Positions 44,574-55,895 of a stretch of 64,000 bases of DNA are shown here, piece after piece. The notes beneath the pieces were generated by a model that was given only the letters and a program-made list of their open reading frames with translations, was not told the origin of the DNA and searched no databases. The DNA comes from Polyodon spathula (lineage: Eukaryota; Chordata; Actinopteri; Acipenseriformes; Polyodontidae). The position numbers and the translations under genes were made by a program. Every line of letters starts with the position of its first letter. Positions within the stretch are counted from its first letter, which is position 1. The stretch spans positions 50,603,489-50,667,488 of the forward strand of contig NC_054538.1 of assembly GCF_017654505.1 (NCBI RefSeq), in the 5' to 3' direction.

Positions 44574-46635
44574 GATATGATAACGGCTTCTTGCATGGGC
44601 TACTTTCCCCAGTGCGTTGTCCACTCTCCCTTGGCACAGAGTTATGGGGGAAGGATACAGTGTGCTGTGCAGGAGTGAGGGACACAGAGTTCTGTAGAGC
44701 TGCGCGAGAGACGTTTCTCCACTGTACGCTTGGAGAAATGCGCACAAAACTCGCAGAAAATGCAGTTCACCAGAGCCGCCTTTGGGTCAGTTCGGTACTG
44801 GTTTTGCACTTGTAGCACCAGGTTGGTACGGTCAGAACCGGGGTGGCACCAAGACAGTTCCGGTTTGGTACAGTACTACCGGTACCGTATGGGGTACAGA
44901 CAGTACGGTACAGTATGGTTCATTCTGCAATGTATCAGTGTGTGGGTCTACTTGGTCCGCAGTTACCGCTGGTAGTACTGTATAGGGATGTCCACCTGTC
45001 CGAGCTACGGGCAAAACTATTCAGTCTGTACCCACACGAGACTGAGGGAAGCCTGCTTGTGAGTAAATTAACAGCTCTCGTAATGGTGATGCGAAAGGTG
45101 ACACCAAAACGGCATCAAGCAGCTGCTCTCACAGGACACAATGCAGACAAGCCTGCGCATATTCTCTGTGAAAACAGAAAAATATAACGAGAAAAGAAAA
45201 TATTTCTTACATACAACAATACAATTACTTGAATTATACCAACCGTCTTGTAATTTTGGCCGATGCCAAAATGAGAATAAAATAACTCGAAGCCGGAGCT
45301 ACTGTGGCCTGAAGGGTGTGGCGTATGAGGTATATTTGTATTTGGACCAGTTTAAGTTGTAATCATAGAATACCTTATTTGAATTCAAATCATGTAGGAC
45401 CCTCCAATATTGAAATAAAATCAGTCTGGACAATGTTTCTAGTGAATATAAAAAGGAACAGTTTTTATTAGAAATAAAACTAAAAGGAAAAATAATAAGA
45501 GGTGCAACAACTAAAGTAATACAAAAATAAAGAATTAACTAAACAGTACAAAAAGAAAGTTTAAACAACGACACCCCACTCCTGATAGCTAATTAGTGAT
45601 CCGCAATCTGTGGGAGATTCCCTTAAAAGGTTACAACCGCACTGCTAATGGTTATTTAAGGTGAAGGTTAGTCTTAACAGGGGTATCTTTAGTAACACAA
45701 ATATTTACTTTTGTTAACATTTGATAATTAAATTATAAAATCAGTCTCCTATATATGTTTTGGTTAAGGCGGCAATTGTCGCTATTGCGAGATAGACACT
45801 CTTTGCGTCCAGACAACCTAACGAGAATTATCTATTATTAAGACAGCTACATTTGGATTCTAACTTTAAAATACAGAATGATAATTGTACTGTAAAACCC
45901 ACATCAATCTGTATAAATCACATCAACAAACAATTACTATAGTGTTCATTAACTCAAAGCATGAATTGAAAGCAATAATACTTTTCTTACATTCTGCCTC
46001 TAACAAAACGTTAATTTTACTTTAAGGTTGGCTTATTCTCGAGTTCACAACAGGATAAAACACTACGTGTTGAATACTTAACGGATTTTCTCTCCTCCTT
46101 CAGCTGATCCGTGTCTTCAACAAAACAGGTACTCAAAGGCGCTCCTGTAGGCGAAGGAAAAGTTCAGATTCCAGTTTGTTTTCCTCATGTTTTGTCTCCA
46201 CTTCAGGATACAAAAGAAATGTCTTGCAAAAAACAGGAGTATTTAACTATTTAACAAATCGGAGCTAAGTTAGAGATTTCATTACAAGTACTTTTAGGAT
46301 TTTAGACGTCTTACGCTGTGGACTCTCAGACCAAGGCAAACACTAGAGTAGTTATCTCCTACCAGATTTTCCGAAAATGGTATCTCTGTTCAAGCCAGTC
46401 GCAGGCTGGGTCTTCAGATTGTCAAAGATCAGAGACTTCTTTGTGTCAAGAGCCTTGGGTTCATGTCAGGAGCCATATTTGAATGTCGCGCCTGTGTTTT
46501 TGTAATTCTCTCTTCACCCCTGTGATTGGATAGTTTGTTTATTTTGGACTGTGCCAGAGTCCACGTGGGGTGTTTCCCATTTCTCAATTAATCCACTGTT
46601 TTCCCCCTGTCGGTTGTATTAATGAGGGGTACTGC
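44574..46635. other. intron; GTAC-rich patch and unclassified repeat-like DNA
   Basis: 44780-44985 is dense in GGTAC/GTACC words (for example ggtacagtactaccggtacc), giving several overlapping palindromes. 45390-46620 has no ORF of note. It is AT-rich with an A-rich antisense-polyadenylation look at 45470-45560 and could be a solo long terminal repeat, but I could not find matching ends. Confidence 0.4.
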
Positions 46636-47129
46636 CAGTGGTGTAGTCCTGGGTATACGCTGGCATACAGCGTATGACTACTTAAAATGATGTTGATGTA
46701 GCGTATATTCTCTATCCATACCCAAGCAAAATCTATAGATTGTATATTCATTAGAATATAATAAGGGACAGTGTAGATGTGATTTTACAGATGCTGCACA
46801 CAGTGTGACCTGCATAACATGCTGCAAGTGCTCTGTAATAGGTCAGGAGGTGGTAAGGGGCGGGGAACAGAACAATGGAATGCGTTCACGCTGGCATCAT
46901 GATGACCAATCGGATGTGGATTAAACAGGTGTGTGCAAAAATGACTGCCATTCACCGTTAATCTACTACTGTATAGAAAATAAGAAGAAAATGTGTGCTG
47001 CCCCAGAAAGAAAGCACTGTAGTTGGTTGGATTATTGGATACTCTCACAGTTTTGATCTATGAAGTTAGCTAGCTAATGTTAGTTGAGTGAATGAGTTGT
47101 GACGGGAGGCTTAGCTAACCGTGACAGGG

Positions 47130-47374
47130 ATGAAACGGAAAACCCAGACAACCATATTGTCTTTTTATGGCAAAACTGTGACAAATTACAGAAAGCAGTG
47201 AGTGCATAGCCGAAGAATCTGCTAGCAAGGATGATCAACTAGTGCAAATCCCGGGTCCTGTCGACAACGGTGACGAGACTGCCCAGGGTGACTAGCCTGA
47301 ATATTGGAGCCACAAACAGTGGGAGGAATTTCAGGCGAAACACTCCTGGTTGGCCTGCAAATCGCAAAAAATAA
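47130..47374 (+). pseudogene. hAT transposase exon 1 remnant
   Basis: It starts MKRKTQTTILSFYGKTVTN (ATG near 47130), like the N-terminus of this hAT group. After stops the reading resumes with EYWSHKQWEEFQAKHSWLAC when frames are followed (near 47298-47350), then KSQKI. The W-x-x-x-QW-x-x-F-x-x-x-x-x-W-L block precedes the zinc finger in KIAA1586/ZBED-like transposases. It ends at a strong donor, A|GTGAGT at 47375. At least five in-frame stops are present in the middle part. Confidence 0.7.
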
Positions 47375-48753
47375 GTGAGTAAATAATCTGAAGTCCAGCT
47401 AGATAGCCATCCTGAGTTAGCTAGATAACTTTAACATGAGCAAATCGACTGAGGCATGGATGAATAGGCTAGCTAGCTAACATGTTCAATATAGGCCGCA
47501 TTTACACAGGAAGTTTTAACAAAATGCAGAAAATAAAACCCAAGTGCGTTTCTAAAACACAGACGTACCACACGACCAATCCTACCAGTTTCATCACTTT
47601 CATTTCTAAAGTTATGTATTGCAGCGTGTAAAAATGCTTCGACTGCCCATCGTTTAAAAAAAACAAAAAAACAAAACAAAAACTCATCTCTCTAGCCCAT
47701 ACATCACTGCGCACGTCCTTAGTTTTGTTGTGTGCTGGAGGTCACAAGCTCACAAACTCCTTGCTGTTAAATATTAAAGTGGTTGTTGCATCAAAATGTA
47801 GGGAAACTGATGTGATGCCAATATTACCACATCTACGCACTGTCGAAACTGAAATCAACAGTACGGAGGCAAATGCAGCCATAGCTGCCGCAGATTCCAT
47901 GCAACAAAAAAAAATTAAAAAAATAAAGCTGGAATTTATTCAACTTTATTTGGCTTCGGTAGTCTAACAAAGGTAATTTTAATGTATTGCAAAACATGCA
48001 AGTCATTAAAAAAAAGAAAATGCCTTCACACGTGGCTGTAAAACGTACAAGAGTATGACAAGCTGTTTCAACATATAAGAGTGCATTACAAAACGACACA
48101 CAGAGCAGGCAGACCACCGGGATGCTGTCACATTGTCACCGTACTGAACAAAATCTATTGAACAACAATAGCTGTTTTGCTACAACATTTAAAAACGCAG
48201 GTGTTATTGTTGAAAATGCAGATTTTGAGAGGGTATGCTTTTTAAAAAACTTACTTTTTTTTTTTTAAAGGTTAGCACAACCTCTGCTATAATATAGATT
48301 TTAACATTCCTATACAATACAGGAATGCCTATGTGGAAGTGCATGAGTAGCTAAGTAAAAAGTGTTAAAATAAATTATTCCTTTTTGTTTATCGCTCTCT
48401 CCCATATTTAAAATGTTAGTAAATGTGGCGTCATCAGAACAAACAGTGTGTAATAATTTATTCAGCGCAGACAGGACGCATTCAACTCTTATAATTCGGT
48501 CATCTGCATTGAATAAACAAAACTGTGCAAACATATAGCTAACATTACAAGTAGCTTGTGCCTAGTGCCAATAAACTCCCAAGTTGACGAATGCTGTATT
48601 ATTTTACATTGAGATGTCACTTTGCGTGCTACATAAAAACTAGTTCGTAATTATATTTTAAAATACAGTAGCACTTACCTTATATTCAGATGTATTTATA
48701 TTCAAATAAGTACATTTCTTGTTAATTTTAAGTTGTCTTATTTGGTTGTCTAG
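47375..48753 (+). other. Putative intron inside hAT transposase
   Basis: It runs from GTGAGT at 47375 to tttggttgtctag at 48753 (or the next AG at 48760), about 1.38 kb. It splits the transposase exactly where the W-rich block meets the Cys/zinc-finger block. Homopolymer T and A runs occur inside, and no coding similarity. Confidence 0.5.
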
Positions 48754-49912
48754 ACTGCAGTGGTGCAAAATCCACAGGAGTGTTTAGACAGAAAGGTGTG
48801 TCAATTTCACGAGTGGAGCAACTTTCAAATTGAAGCATCTGGCCATGCACATAGTGAGGTGAAGCTGTCGTCCCTTAGGATGAAGATAAAGAAGCATGTG
48901 GCTTCCAAAGTACATGTAATTGCACAAAAGATACAAGACTAAAGGAGAGAGGACAGTCTTGGAAAAATCATGGAGGCAATGTCAGAAGCTGTGATGCAAG
49001 AGACTGAGGCTGTATTCAGAACAGCTTAGTACTTAGCCAAAAACAACCGTCCACTTACAGACCATGAAAACCTAGTAGAACTGCAAGAGCTCAATGGGAT
49101 AAACATGGGTAGAATTCTACATTCTCATTATAGCTCAACAAAAACTGTACAGCACGTGGCAAATGAAATGCAGAATAAAATAGTGAGCAGCAGTGTCCTA
49201 ATCAAGTAAATTAGCAGTTCTTATTGACAAGTTTCCACTTTAAGCAGGAAAGCAGCAATGATTGACTGCCTATCAAGTGCTGGGTTTACCGAGGATTACC
49301 TTCAAGAAAACTTGGGTTTCCTTTGTGTCTGATGGGGCTAGTGTTATGCTTGGCAGAAATTCTGGAGTTGCAACAAGATTGTGTTCAAAATACACCAAAC
49401 TGTTCACATGGCATTGCATGAACCACAGACTTTAATTAGCAGTTTCAGATGCTATAGATGCTCCATAATATCTCGAGTCAGTCAAACAAAAACGAATGTG
49501 AACTCATTGAAGCAGCTGGAGAAGTAGGGTCCCAAATCCTACGCATTGGATGACTCTTGGATGTACACTGGGTGGCTAGTAGTTTTCGAACGGTGAAAGC
49601 TGTGTGGGTGTCATCATGGGCACTTTCTAAGCACTTTGAAAATGCATCTTCAGATGACAAAAGAAACAGCAGAGAAAGGCAAACGTACAGAGGCCTAGCA
49701 GTCAGTATACAAAGTCCTGAATTCCTTTGTGACCATGGCCTCATGTATGATGCACTTTATGAGCTTGCCAACCTATCTCAGGAACTACAGACTCGTTCTT
49801 TGACCTTTCTCAGAGCCAAACATTTGGTGAAACGGACGATCAGAGTTTTGTCCTCTTTCAAAGATTCACCTGGGGACAAATATGGAAATGCCTTGATGTT
49901 GTACCGATATCG
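48754..49912 (+). pseudogene. hAT transposase main coding remnant
   Basis: Early pieces are GVFRQKGVSISR, then (shift) EWSNFQIEASGHAHSEVKLS and SLRMKIKKHVASKVHV, the zinc-binding region. Next come IMEAMSEAVMQETEAVFRTA, YLAKNNRPLTDHENLVELQE and LNGINMGRILHSHYSSTKTV, the hAT insertion region. A badly broken catalytic part follows (FVSDGASVMLG when frames are followed, about 49321-49360). Last is LDVHWVASSFRTVKAVWVSS with WALSKHFENASSDDK and YDALYELANLSQELQTRSLT (49555-49800), a post-catalytic region with the R/H-W block. The order and spacing fit KIAA1586/C17orf113-like hATs. The C-terminal dimerisation domain is absent. Confidence 0.78.
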
Positions 49913-49970
49913 GCACGAAACTCAAAAAGGAGCAGGTTTAGCACCGGTGTCACAGGAAATAAGTTAGCAT

Positions 49971-50102
49971 CCGACTTTTTGAGCCTTTCGACGCATGCGT
50001 GAATCTTAGAAATTAAAAAGGCAAGGTTAAGCCGTCACTATTTTCTGTCTGTGAACTTTAATTCAGAACAGACTGTTATTGCGATCTTTCCAATGTGTAG
50101 TA

Positions 50103-50140
<38 letters not shown>

Positions 50141-51409
50141 CCCTTTGTCAAGGTCTTTATTAAAAGCTACATTATATGTGGTAAAAATCTGAAACAAGTT
50201 GTTGTAATATTAATAACATGCTTTTCATATTATTATTTAATAATAGGTTAACTTTAGGTTACATAGTTTACAAAGATTACTTCTAAAAATCGCTGGTTAC
50301 TTTATATTTGCAAGTATTAGCGAAAGAGAAATAAATACAATACATGGATTATTTGTATATGGGTTATGACATGAAATAATTTATCATTTGTTGTGCGATT
50401 TATTTTTGTGCAATTATATTTGTGTTTAAAATGTATTAAGTTTCTAATATGACATATCTATTATGTGGCAAACTCTCACCAGAGTTGTCATTTTAAATTT
50501 GTAATCGCCACGGATATTTATATTCGGTTTTCTTCGTACAAATAATACAGCGAAAGGGAAACACATGTATAATTTGTATGTGTTGACATACTGTATCAGA
50601 AACCATTACGCATTTATTTGTCTTGCGATTTATTTTGATGTGCAATTATGTACTATGGTCAAGCTATTAGCCAGTTTTGAAATGCCAGTTAAGCTACAAG
50701 ACACTTATCTTGCAATCAGACGCTTAACTTGTATAGACAGTCTTCCTGTTTCAAGCAGAAAAATTCTTCACTCAGAGATTTAGAACTGCACTGGAATAAA
50801 ACGAGCAATGAAATACACTTTCATACATTTTCCAAAAGAATGAAAAATTTAATAAGTATGAAAGAAATCTCACTAACAGCTTATTGTAACACAGTCAAAG
50901 CACAATTCAATGTTGTTTAAATTACTGAGAACAGACATTTTTGCTGCTTACTATTAAAATGTATTTCACCAAAAACATGTGTGTGCATAAAATAACAGTG
51001 TGTGTGTGTGTGTGTATATATATACACACACACACACACAAATCTTCCATTGGACAACCCCCCTACCCCCAAGTTCACAGCAGATGTGTAGTACACATGC
51101 GCCTCTACCATATATGATGTAATTTTACAGTAGTTTTTTTTTTTTTTTTTACTTACTAAGCCCAATATCGGCCCTACAGTCATCACGCGTTAATTATATG
51201 CTATTTATACAGATTGGCACTTACAGTATTAAAAAAAAAAAATTCCATTGGGCCTCACTAATTTCACTGCAGATGTGTGCTGTACACATGCCCCTCTCCA
51301 ATATATCACAGTATGAAGTTATTTGCTATTGCTTCCTGAAAATAAACAAAAACAAGAGACAATAACAATTTGTTCAAGAGAGCCAACTTCCAAGGTATAT
51401 AGATATATT
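49971..51409. other. intron; local duplication and microsatellites
   Basis: Poly-T lies at 50106-50133 and (GT)n(TA)n(CA)n at 50998-51041. 50325-50425 and 50555-50650 are diverged direct repeats (gcgatttatttt, tgcaattat). A poly-A run lies at 51231-51241 and a poly-T run at 51134-51150. Confidence 0.5.
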
Positions 51410-51485
51410 ATATATATATATATATATATCTATATATCCATATATATAATATATAGGTATTATATTATATATAACACACACACAT
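51410..51485. repeat. (TA)n/(CA)n microsatellite
   Basis: Interrupted TA tract followed by CA repeats, abutting a Tc1-type terminal repeat. Confidence 0.9.
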
Positions 51486-51739
51486 ACACTGCTGTGCAAA
51501 AGTCTTCGACACAATCAGGAGCTACAATGTGGATCGATGTGAGCATCAGTGGTTTTCTGCTGTTGTGCTGCTTTCACTGTTGTTGATGCAGCTTGGTTTG
51601 GGTGGGGGTAGTCCAGGCTTGTTGTTTAGTGGTCTTTGGTTTGTGCTGATCAGGGTCTTCAAGAACTTGTGATCACGGCACGACAACTCAGTTATTCCAT
51701 CACATTTACTGAGTGGATCTCAACAGGGGGTGCGAGAAG
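51486..51739 (+). mobile_element. Tc1/mariner end fragment
   Basis: cactgctgtgcaaaagtctt cgacac is a recognisable Tc1 terminal repeat following the TA-rich microsatellite. The rest is short and unclassified, interrupted by the next element at about 51740. Confidence 0.6.
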
Positions 51740-52338
51740 CATAGTGGATAAAAAAAAAAAAAAAAAAAAAAAAATGGAAAGAACTCGGTAAATGAGGGAC
51801 ACCAAGTATATTGAAAGCAAGGGCTTCCACACAGGTGTGGCTAATGCGTTAAGTAAGCAAATAACATCCCAGCATGCTTAGGGTCATATATAAAAATGCT
51901 GGACAGGCCTGTTGCCTATAATTATGGCTACCATGGCTGCAAGAGGAGACCTCGGTGACTTTGAAAGAGGGGTGATTGTTGGGGAGCGTTGTTGGGGATG
52001 ACAATGCCCCCATCCACAGAGCATGTGTGGTCACCCAATAGTTTGATGAGCATGACACTGATGTTATCCATATGTCATGGCCGTATCGCTCACCAAAACT
52101 GAACCCAATCAAGGATTTATGGGATATTCTGGAACGACGCCTAAGACAGCGTTTTCCACCTCCATCAACCAGGTGTGAGTTGATTGACTTTCTCGTGGAA
52201 GAATGGTGCCACATCCCTCCTGCAGAATTCCAGAGGCTGGTAGACGCATACAGACCGTAGTAGCCGCACATAGTGGTCCAACGACCTATTAAGTGACTTA
52301 ACATTGGTGCTTCCATTTTTTTTTGTCCACTACCTGTA
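51740..52338 (+). mobile_element. Tc1/mariner, internally deleted (~600 bp)
   Basis: The left end tagtggataaaa (then poly-A and atggaa) and the right end ttttttttgtccactacctg are terminal inverted repeats. The coding remnant starts MAARGDLGDFERGVIVGER (about 51934) and jumps directly to DNAPIHRACVVTQ (about 52000), so the first catalytic region is deleted. It continues MSWPYRSPKLNPIKDLWDIL, then ERRLRQ to a stop at 52258. DNAPIHRA carries the second DDE aspartate; the usual glutamate of NPIE-x-LW is lysine here (NPIKDLW). It could only have moved with transposase supplied in trans. Confidence 0.85.
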
Positions 52339-52512
52339 TGTAAAAAGCCTACAGAAAGTCTACACCCCCTTTCAAAATTTTCACCTTTTGTTGTCTTATA
52401 GCCTGGAATTACAATGCATTAAAAAAATTCTCATTTATCTACACATCCAACTCCACAACTTAAGTGAAAAAAATATTCTAGAAATTTGTAGAAAATTTAT
52501 TAAAAATAAAAA

Positions 52513-52865
52513 CTGAAATAGCTTGGTTGGATAAGTGTCTACCCCCCTTGTAATAGCAATCCTAAATTAGCTCAGGTGTAACCAATCGCCTTCAAAATCA
52601 CACACCAAGTTAAGTGGCCTCCATCTGTGTTAAATTGTAGCGATTCACATGATTTCAGGATAAATTCAGCAGTTCCTGTAGGTTCCCTCTGCTGGGTAGT
52701 ACATTTCAAAGCAAAGACTCAACCATGAGCACCAAGGCGCTTTCAAAAGAACTCCGGGACAAAGTTGTTGAAAGGCATAGATCAGAGGATGGGTATAAAA
52801 AAATATCAAAGGCCTTTAATATCCCTTAAAGCATGGTCAAGATGATTATTAAGAAATGGAAGGTG
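52513..52865 (+). repeat. 353-bp internal duplication, copy 1
   Basis: By eye identical to 53394-53746, including the shared nonsense codon at 52827/53708. The junction at 53394 shares CTG between the two parents (microhomology). Confidence 0.95.
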
Positions 52866-53393
52866 TATGGCACCACCAAGACCCTGCCTAGATCAGGCCG
52901 TCCCTCCAACCTGGAGGACCGAGCAAGGAGGAGACTGATCAGGAGGCTACCAAGAGGCCAATGGCAACTTTGCAAGAGCTACAGGCTTTTATGGCAAGGA
53001 CTGCTCAAAGTGTCCATGTGACAACAATATGCCAAACAATCCACAAATCTGGCCTGTATGGTAGGATGGCAAGGAGGAAGCCATTACTCAAGAAAGCCCA
53101 CTTTCAATCCCGTTTGATATAATCAAAAAAACTCAGGATATTATGTAGCCATGTGGCAAAATGTTTTGCGGTCTGACGAAACTAAAATGGAACTTTTTGG
53201 TCTATGTGCAAAGCATTATGTTTGGTGCAAACCAAACACAGTGCATCACCCAAAGAACACCACCCCTACTGTGAAGCATGGTGGTGGCAGCATTATGTTA
53301 TGGGAATGTTTCTCATCAGCAGAGACTAGGGCACTTGTCAGGATAGAAAGGAAAATGAATGGAGCAAACTACAGAGAGGTCCTTAAAGACAAC

Positions 53394-53746
53394 CTGAAAT
53401 AGCTTGGTTGGATAAGTGTCTACCCCCCTTGTAATAGCAATCCTAAATTAGCTCAGGTGTAACCAATCGCCTTCAAAATCACACACCAAGTTAAGTGGCC
53501 TCCATCTGTGTTAAATTGTAGCGATTCACATGATTTCAGGATAAATTCAGCAGTTCCTGTAGGTTCCCTCTGCTGGGTAGTACATTTCAAAGCAAAGACT
53601 CAACCATGAGCACCAAGGCGCTTTCAAAAGAACTCCGGGACAAAGTTGTTGAAAGGCATAGATCAGAGGATGGGTATAAAAAAATATCAAAGGCCTTTAA
53701 TATCCCTTAAAGCATGGTCAAGATGATTATTAAGAAATGGAAGGTG
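53394..53746 (+). repeat. 353-bp internal duplication, copy 2
   Basis: Fused at 53746/53747 to a second duplicated block, 53747-53951 (205 bp), identical by eye to 53192-53396. The second copy thus lacks the 326 bp 52866-53191. Near the junction both parents contain aatggaa. Confidence 0.95.
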
Positions 53747-54348
53747 ACTTTTTGGTCTATGTGCAAAGCATTATGTTTGGTGCAAACCAAACACAGTGCA
53801 TCACCCAAAGAACACCACCCCTACTGTGAAGCATGGTGGTGGCAGCATTATGTTATGGGAATGTTTCTCATCAGCAGAGACTAGGGCACTTGTCAGGATA
53901 GAAAGGAAAATGAATGGAGCAAACTACAGAGAGGTCCTTAAAGACAACCTGCTGCCCTTTGCAAGGCGGCAGAAACTGGGATGGAAGTTCACCTTTCAGC
54001 ATGACAACGACCCAAAGCACACAGCCAAAGCTACACTGGAGTGGCTAAGGAGCAAAAAGGTAAATGTCCTTGAGTGGCCGAGTCAGAGCCCAGACCTAAA
54101 TCCAATCAAAAATTTGTGGCATGACTTGAAGATTGCTGTCCATCAACACTCCCCAAGGAACTTGACAGAGCTTGAACAGTTTTCTAAAGATTAATTGTCA
54201 AATATTGCCAAATCTAGCTGTACAAAGTTGGTAGAGACCTATCCCAACAGACTCACAGCTGTAATTGCTGCCAAAGGTGGTTCCACCAAGTATTAGCTCA
54301 GGGGGGTGGAGACTTATCCAATTATGCTCTTTCAGTTTTGCATTTTTA

Positions 54349-54430
<82 letters not shown>
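54349..54430. repeat. (TA)n microsatellite inside Tc1 3' region
   Basis: About 80 bp of TA repeats followed by poly-T, located in the Tc1 right arm where related elements have a short AT-rich segment. Confidence 0.95.
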
Positions 54431-54446
<16 letters not shown>

Positions 54447-54603
54447 CTCAATAAAATGTTTTTACCCTAATCAGTGTGGAATATGGTGTGTAGATAAGTG
54501 GAAAAGAATCCTTATTTAAAATGCATGAAACTGAGGCACTGACAACAAAATGTGAAAAGCTCAAGGGGGTGGAGACTTTCTATAGGTACTGTGTAATTGT
54601 ATA

Positions 54604-54632
54604 TTATATATATACACACACACACACACACA
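54604..54632. repeat. (TA)n(CA)n microsatellite
   Basis: A short TA then CA run separating two Tc1 elements. Confidence 0.9.
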
Positions 54633-55895
54633 CAGTACCAGTCAAAAGTTTGAGTACACCTGCTTGAAACCAGGTTTTTCATGATTATCTATGCTTTTAA
54701 CTGTATAAACTTGTCTATAAACACTTAATATTTCATTATATGATACTTGTACTTATAGAAGCTGATAATCATTAGTGAATTGCATTCAAAAATGTAATTT
54801 TTAAAAGAAAATGTAAATCTTGTCAAATTTCAATCAAATGGTCACCCAAAGCAAGGGGATTTCAATCTAAAGCCCAAGTCAGTTAAAAGTCTGAAATGTG
54901 TACAACACGGTGTTACAACACTGGCCTAAGTATAAAAGTGTCTTTGTTAGATGTTCTCTGAGTTAACTAGCATGTTACCTAATTAACCTTTTGTCACCAA
55001 TTATTGTTAACAGGTGAGGGTCCATTATTACTCTAAATATAGGTAGTATAGGCACAAGTTTGTCATTCTTGAATGTAAGGGAGCAGAAAATGGCAAAATA
55101 CGCTCAGTTAAGCAAAGAAAAAAGACAGTCTGTAATTACTTTAAGAAAAGAAGGTCACTCTGTAAGACAAATCGCAAGAACTTTGCAAGTGTCTGTAACT
55201 GCTGTGGCCAAGACCATCAAACGATTTGAAGAAACTGGCACTCATGAGGAGAAACCGGCGATTAACTGCCCTTGAAATACAAGCTCAGCTAAATACTACT
55301 ACAAGTACAGATGTTTCAACATCAACTGTTCAGAGAAGATTGTGTGAAGCTGGCCTAACTGGAAGAATTGCTGCAAAGAAACCATTGTTAAGAGTGCAAA
55401 ATAAGAGGAGGAAACTTACCTGGGCCAAAAAACAAAGAAACTGGACGTTTGAGGAGTTGAAGCCGGTCTTATGGACCAATGAGTCAATTTGAAATATTTG
55501 GGTCCAACCGCCGAGTATTTATAAGACGCAGAGAGGATGAGTGCATAAGTACTGCATGTATTGTTCCCACTGTCAAGCATGTAGGAGGCAGTGTCATGGT
55601 CTGTGTTTGCTTTGCTGGTGACAGAGTTGGTGATCTTTACCAAGTCCATGGCAAGCTCAACCAGCATGGCTATCATAGCATACTTCAGAGGCATGCCATT
55701 CCATCAGGATTACGGCTAGTTGGGCAGTCCTTCATTCTTCAGCAAGATAATGACCCGAAACACACCTCAAAGTTGTGCAAGAACTGTCTGGCGAAGAAGG
55801 AAAGTGAAGGACAACTCAGTCTAATGACCTGGCCTGCCCAGTCTCCAGACATCAATCCAATAGAACCTGTATGGGACATTATAGTCTACAAGTGA
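54631..55895 (+). mobile_element. Tc1/mariner with near-complete but broken transposase
   Basis: The terminal repeat cagtaccagtcaaaagtttg starts at 54632. The transposase starts MAKYAQLSKEKRQSVITLRK (ATG 55090, or upstream ATG 55060), followed by the helix-turn-helix (GHSVRQIARTLQVSVTAVAK) and IKRFEETGTHE. A deletion and shift near 55250 removes the GRP linker. It continues NRRLTALEIQAQLN, STVQRRLCEAGLTGRIAAKK, VLWTNESI (first DDE Asp replaced by Asn), (shift) FEIFGSNRR, VGGSVMVCVCFAGDRVGDLY, QQDNDPKHTSK (second Asp) and AQSPDINPIEPVWDI (the Glu intact), with a stop at 55893. The right terminal repeat is missing. Confidence 0.92.

Larger units (their letters stand above)
46636..49970 (+). mobile_element. 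hAT element with split transposase gene (KIAA1586-like)
   Basis: The left end cagtggtgtagtcctgggta at 46636 is a typical hAT terminus. Inside lie a first coding exon (47130-47374), a putative intron and a second coding region (48754-49912), all on the plus strand. The right terminus was not found. The leader 46690-47129 is non-coding. The element carries numerous stops and is inactive. Confidence 0.7.
52339..54592 (+). mobile_element. Tc1/mariner with internal partial duplication
   Basis: The left terminal repeat (gcctacagaaagtctacacc) and the right one (gggggtggagactttctata) are long inverted repeats of the Sleeping-Beauty-like IR/DR class. The transposase ATG is at 52725 (STKALSKELRDKVVERHRSE) and codon 35 is a stop (52827). 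The first copy runs to LKDNL at 53396, then the sequence returns to the 5' leader: 53394-53746 repeats 52513-52865, and 53747-53951 repeats 53192-53396. The second copy continues to [20 protein letters not shown] and the 3' end. HDNDPKHTA holds the second DDE residue. The third, normally Glu in NPIENLW, is Lys. The first, in [11 protein letters not shown], is present. Several stops. Confidence 0.92.

Noticed and set aside
45390..46630. Solo long terminal repeat of a retroelement
   Set aside because: Base composition and antisense poly-A-like signals are suggestive, but no TG...CA ends with matching target duplication could be identified.
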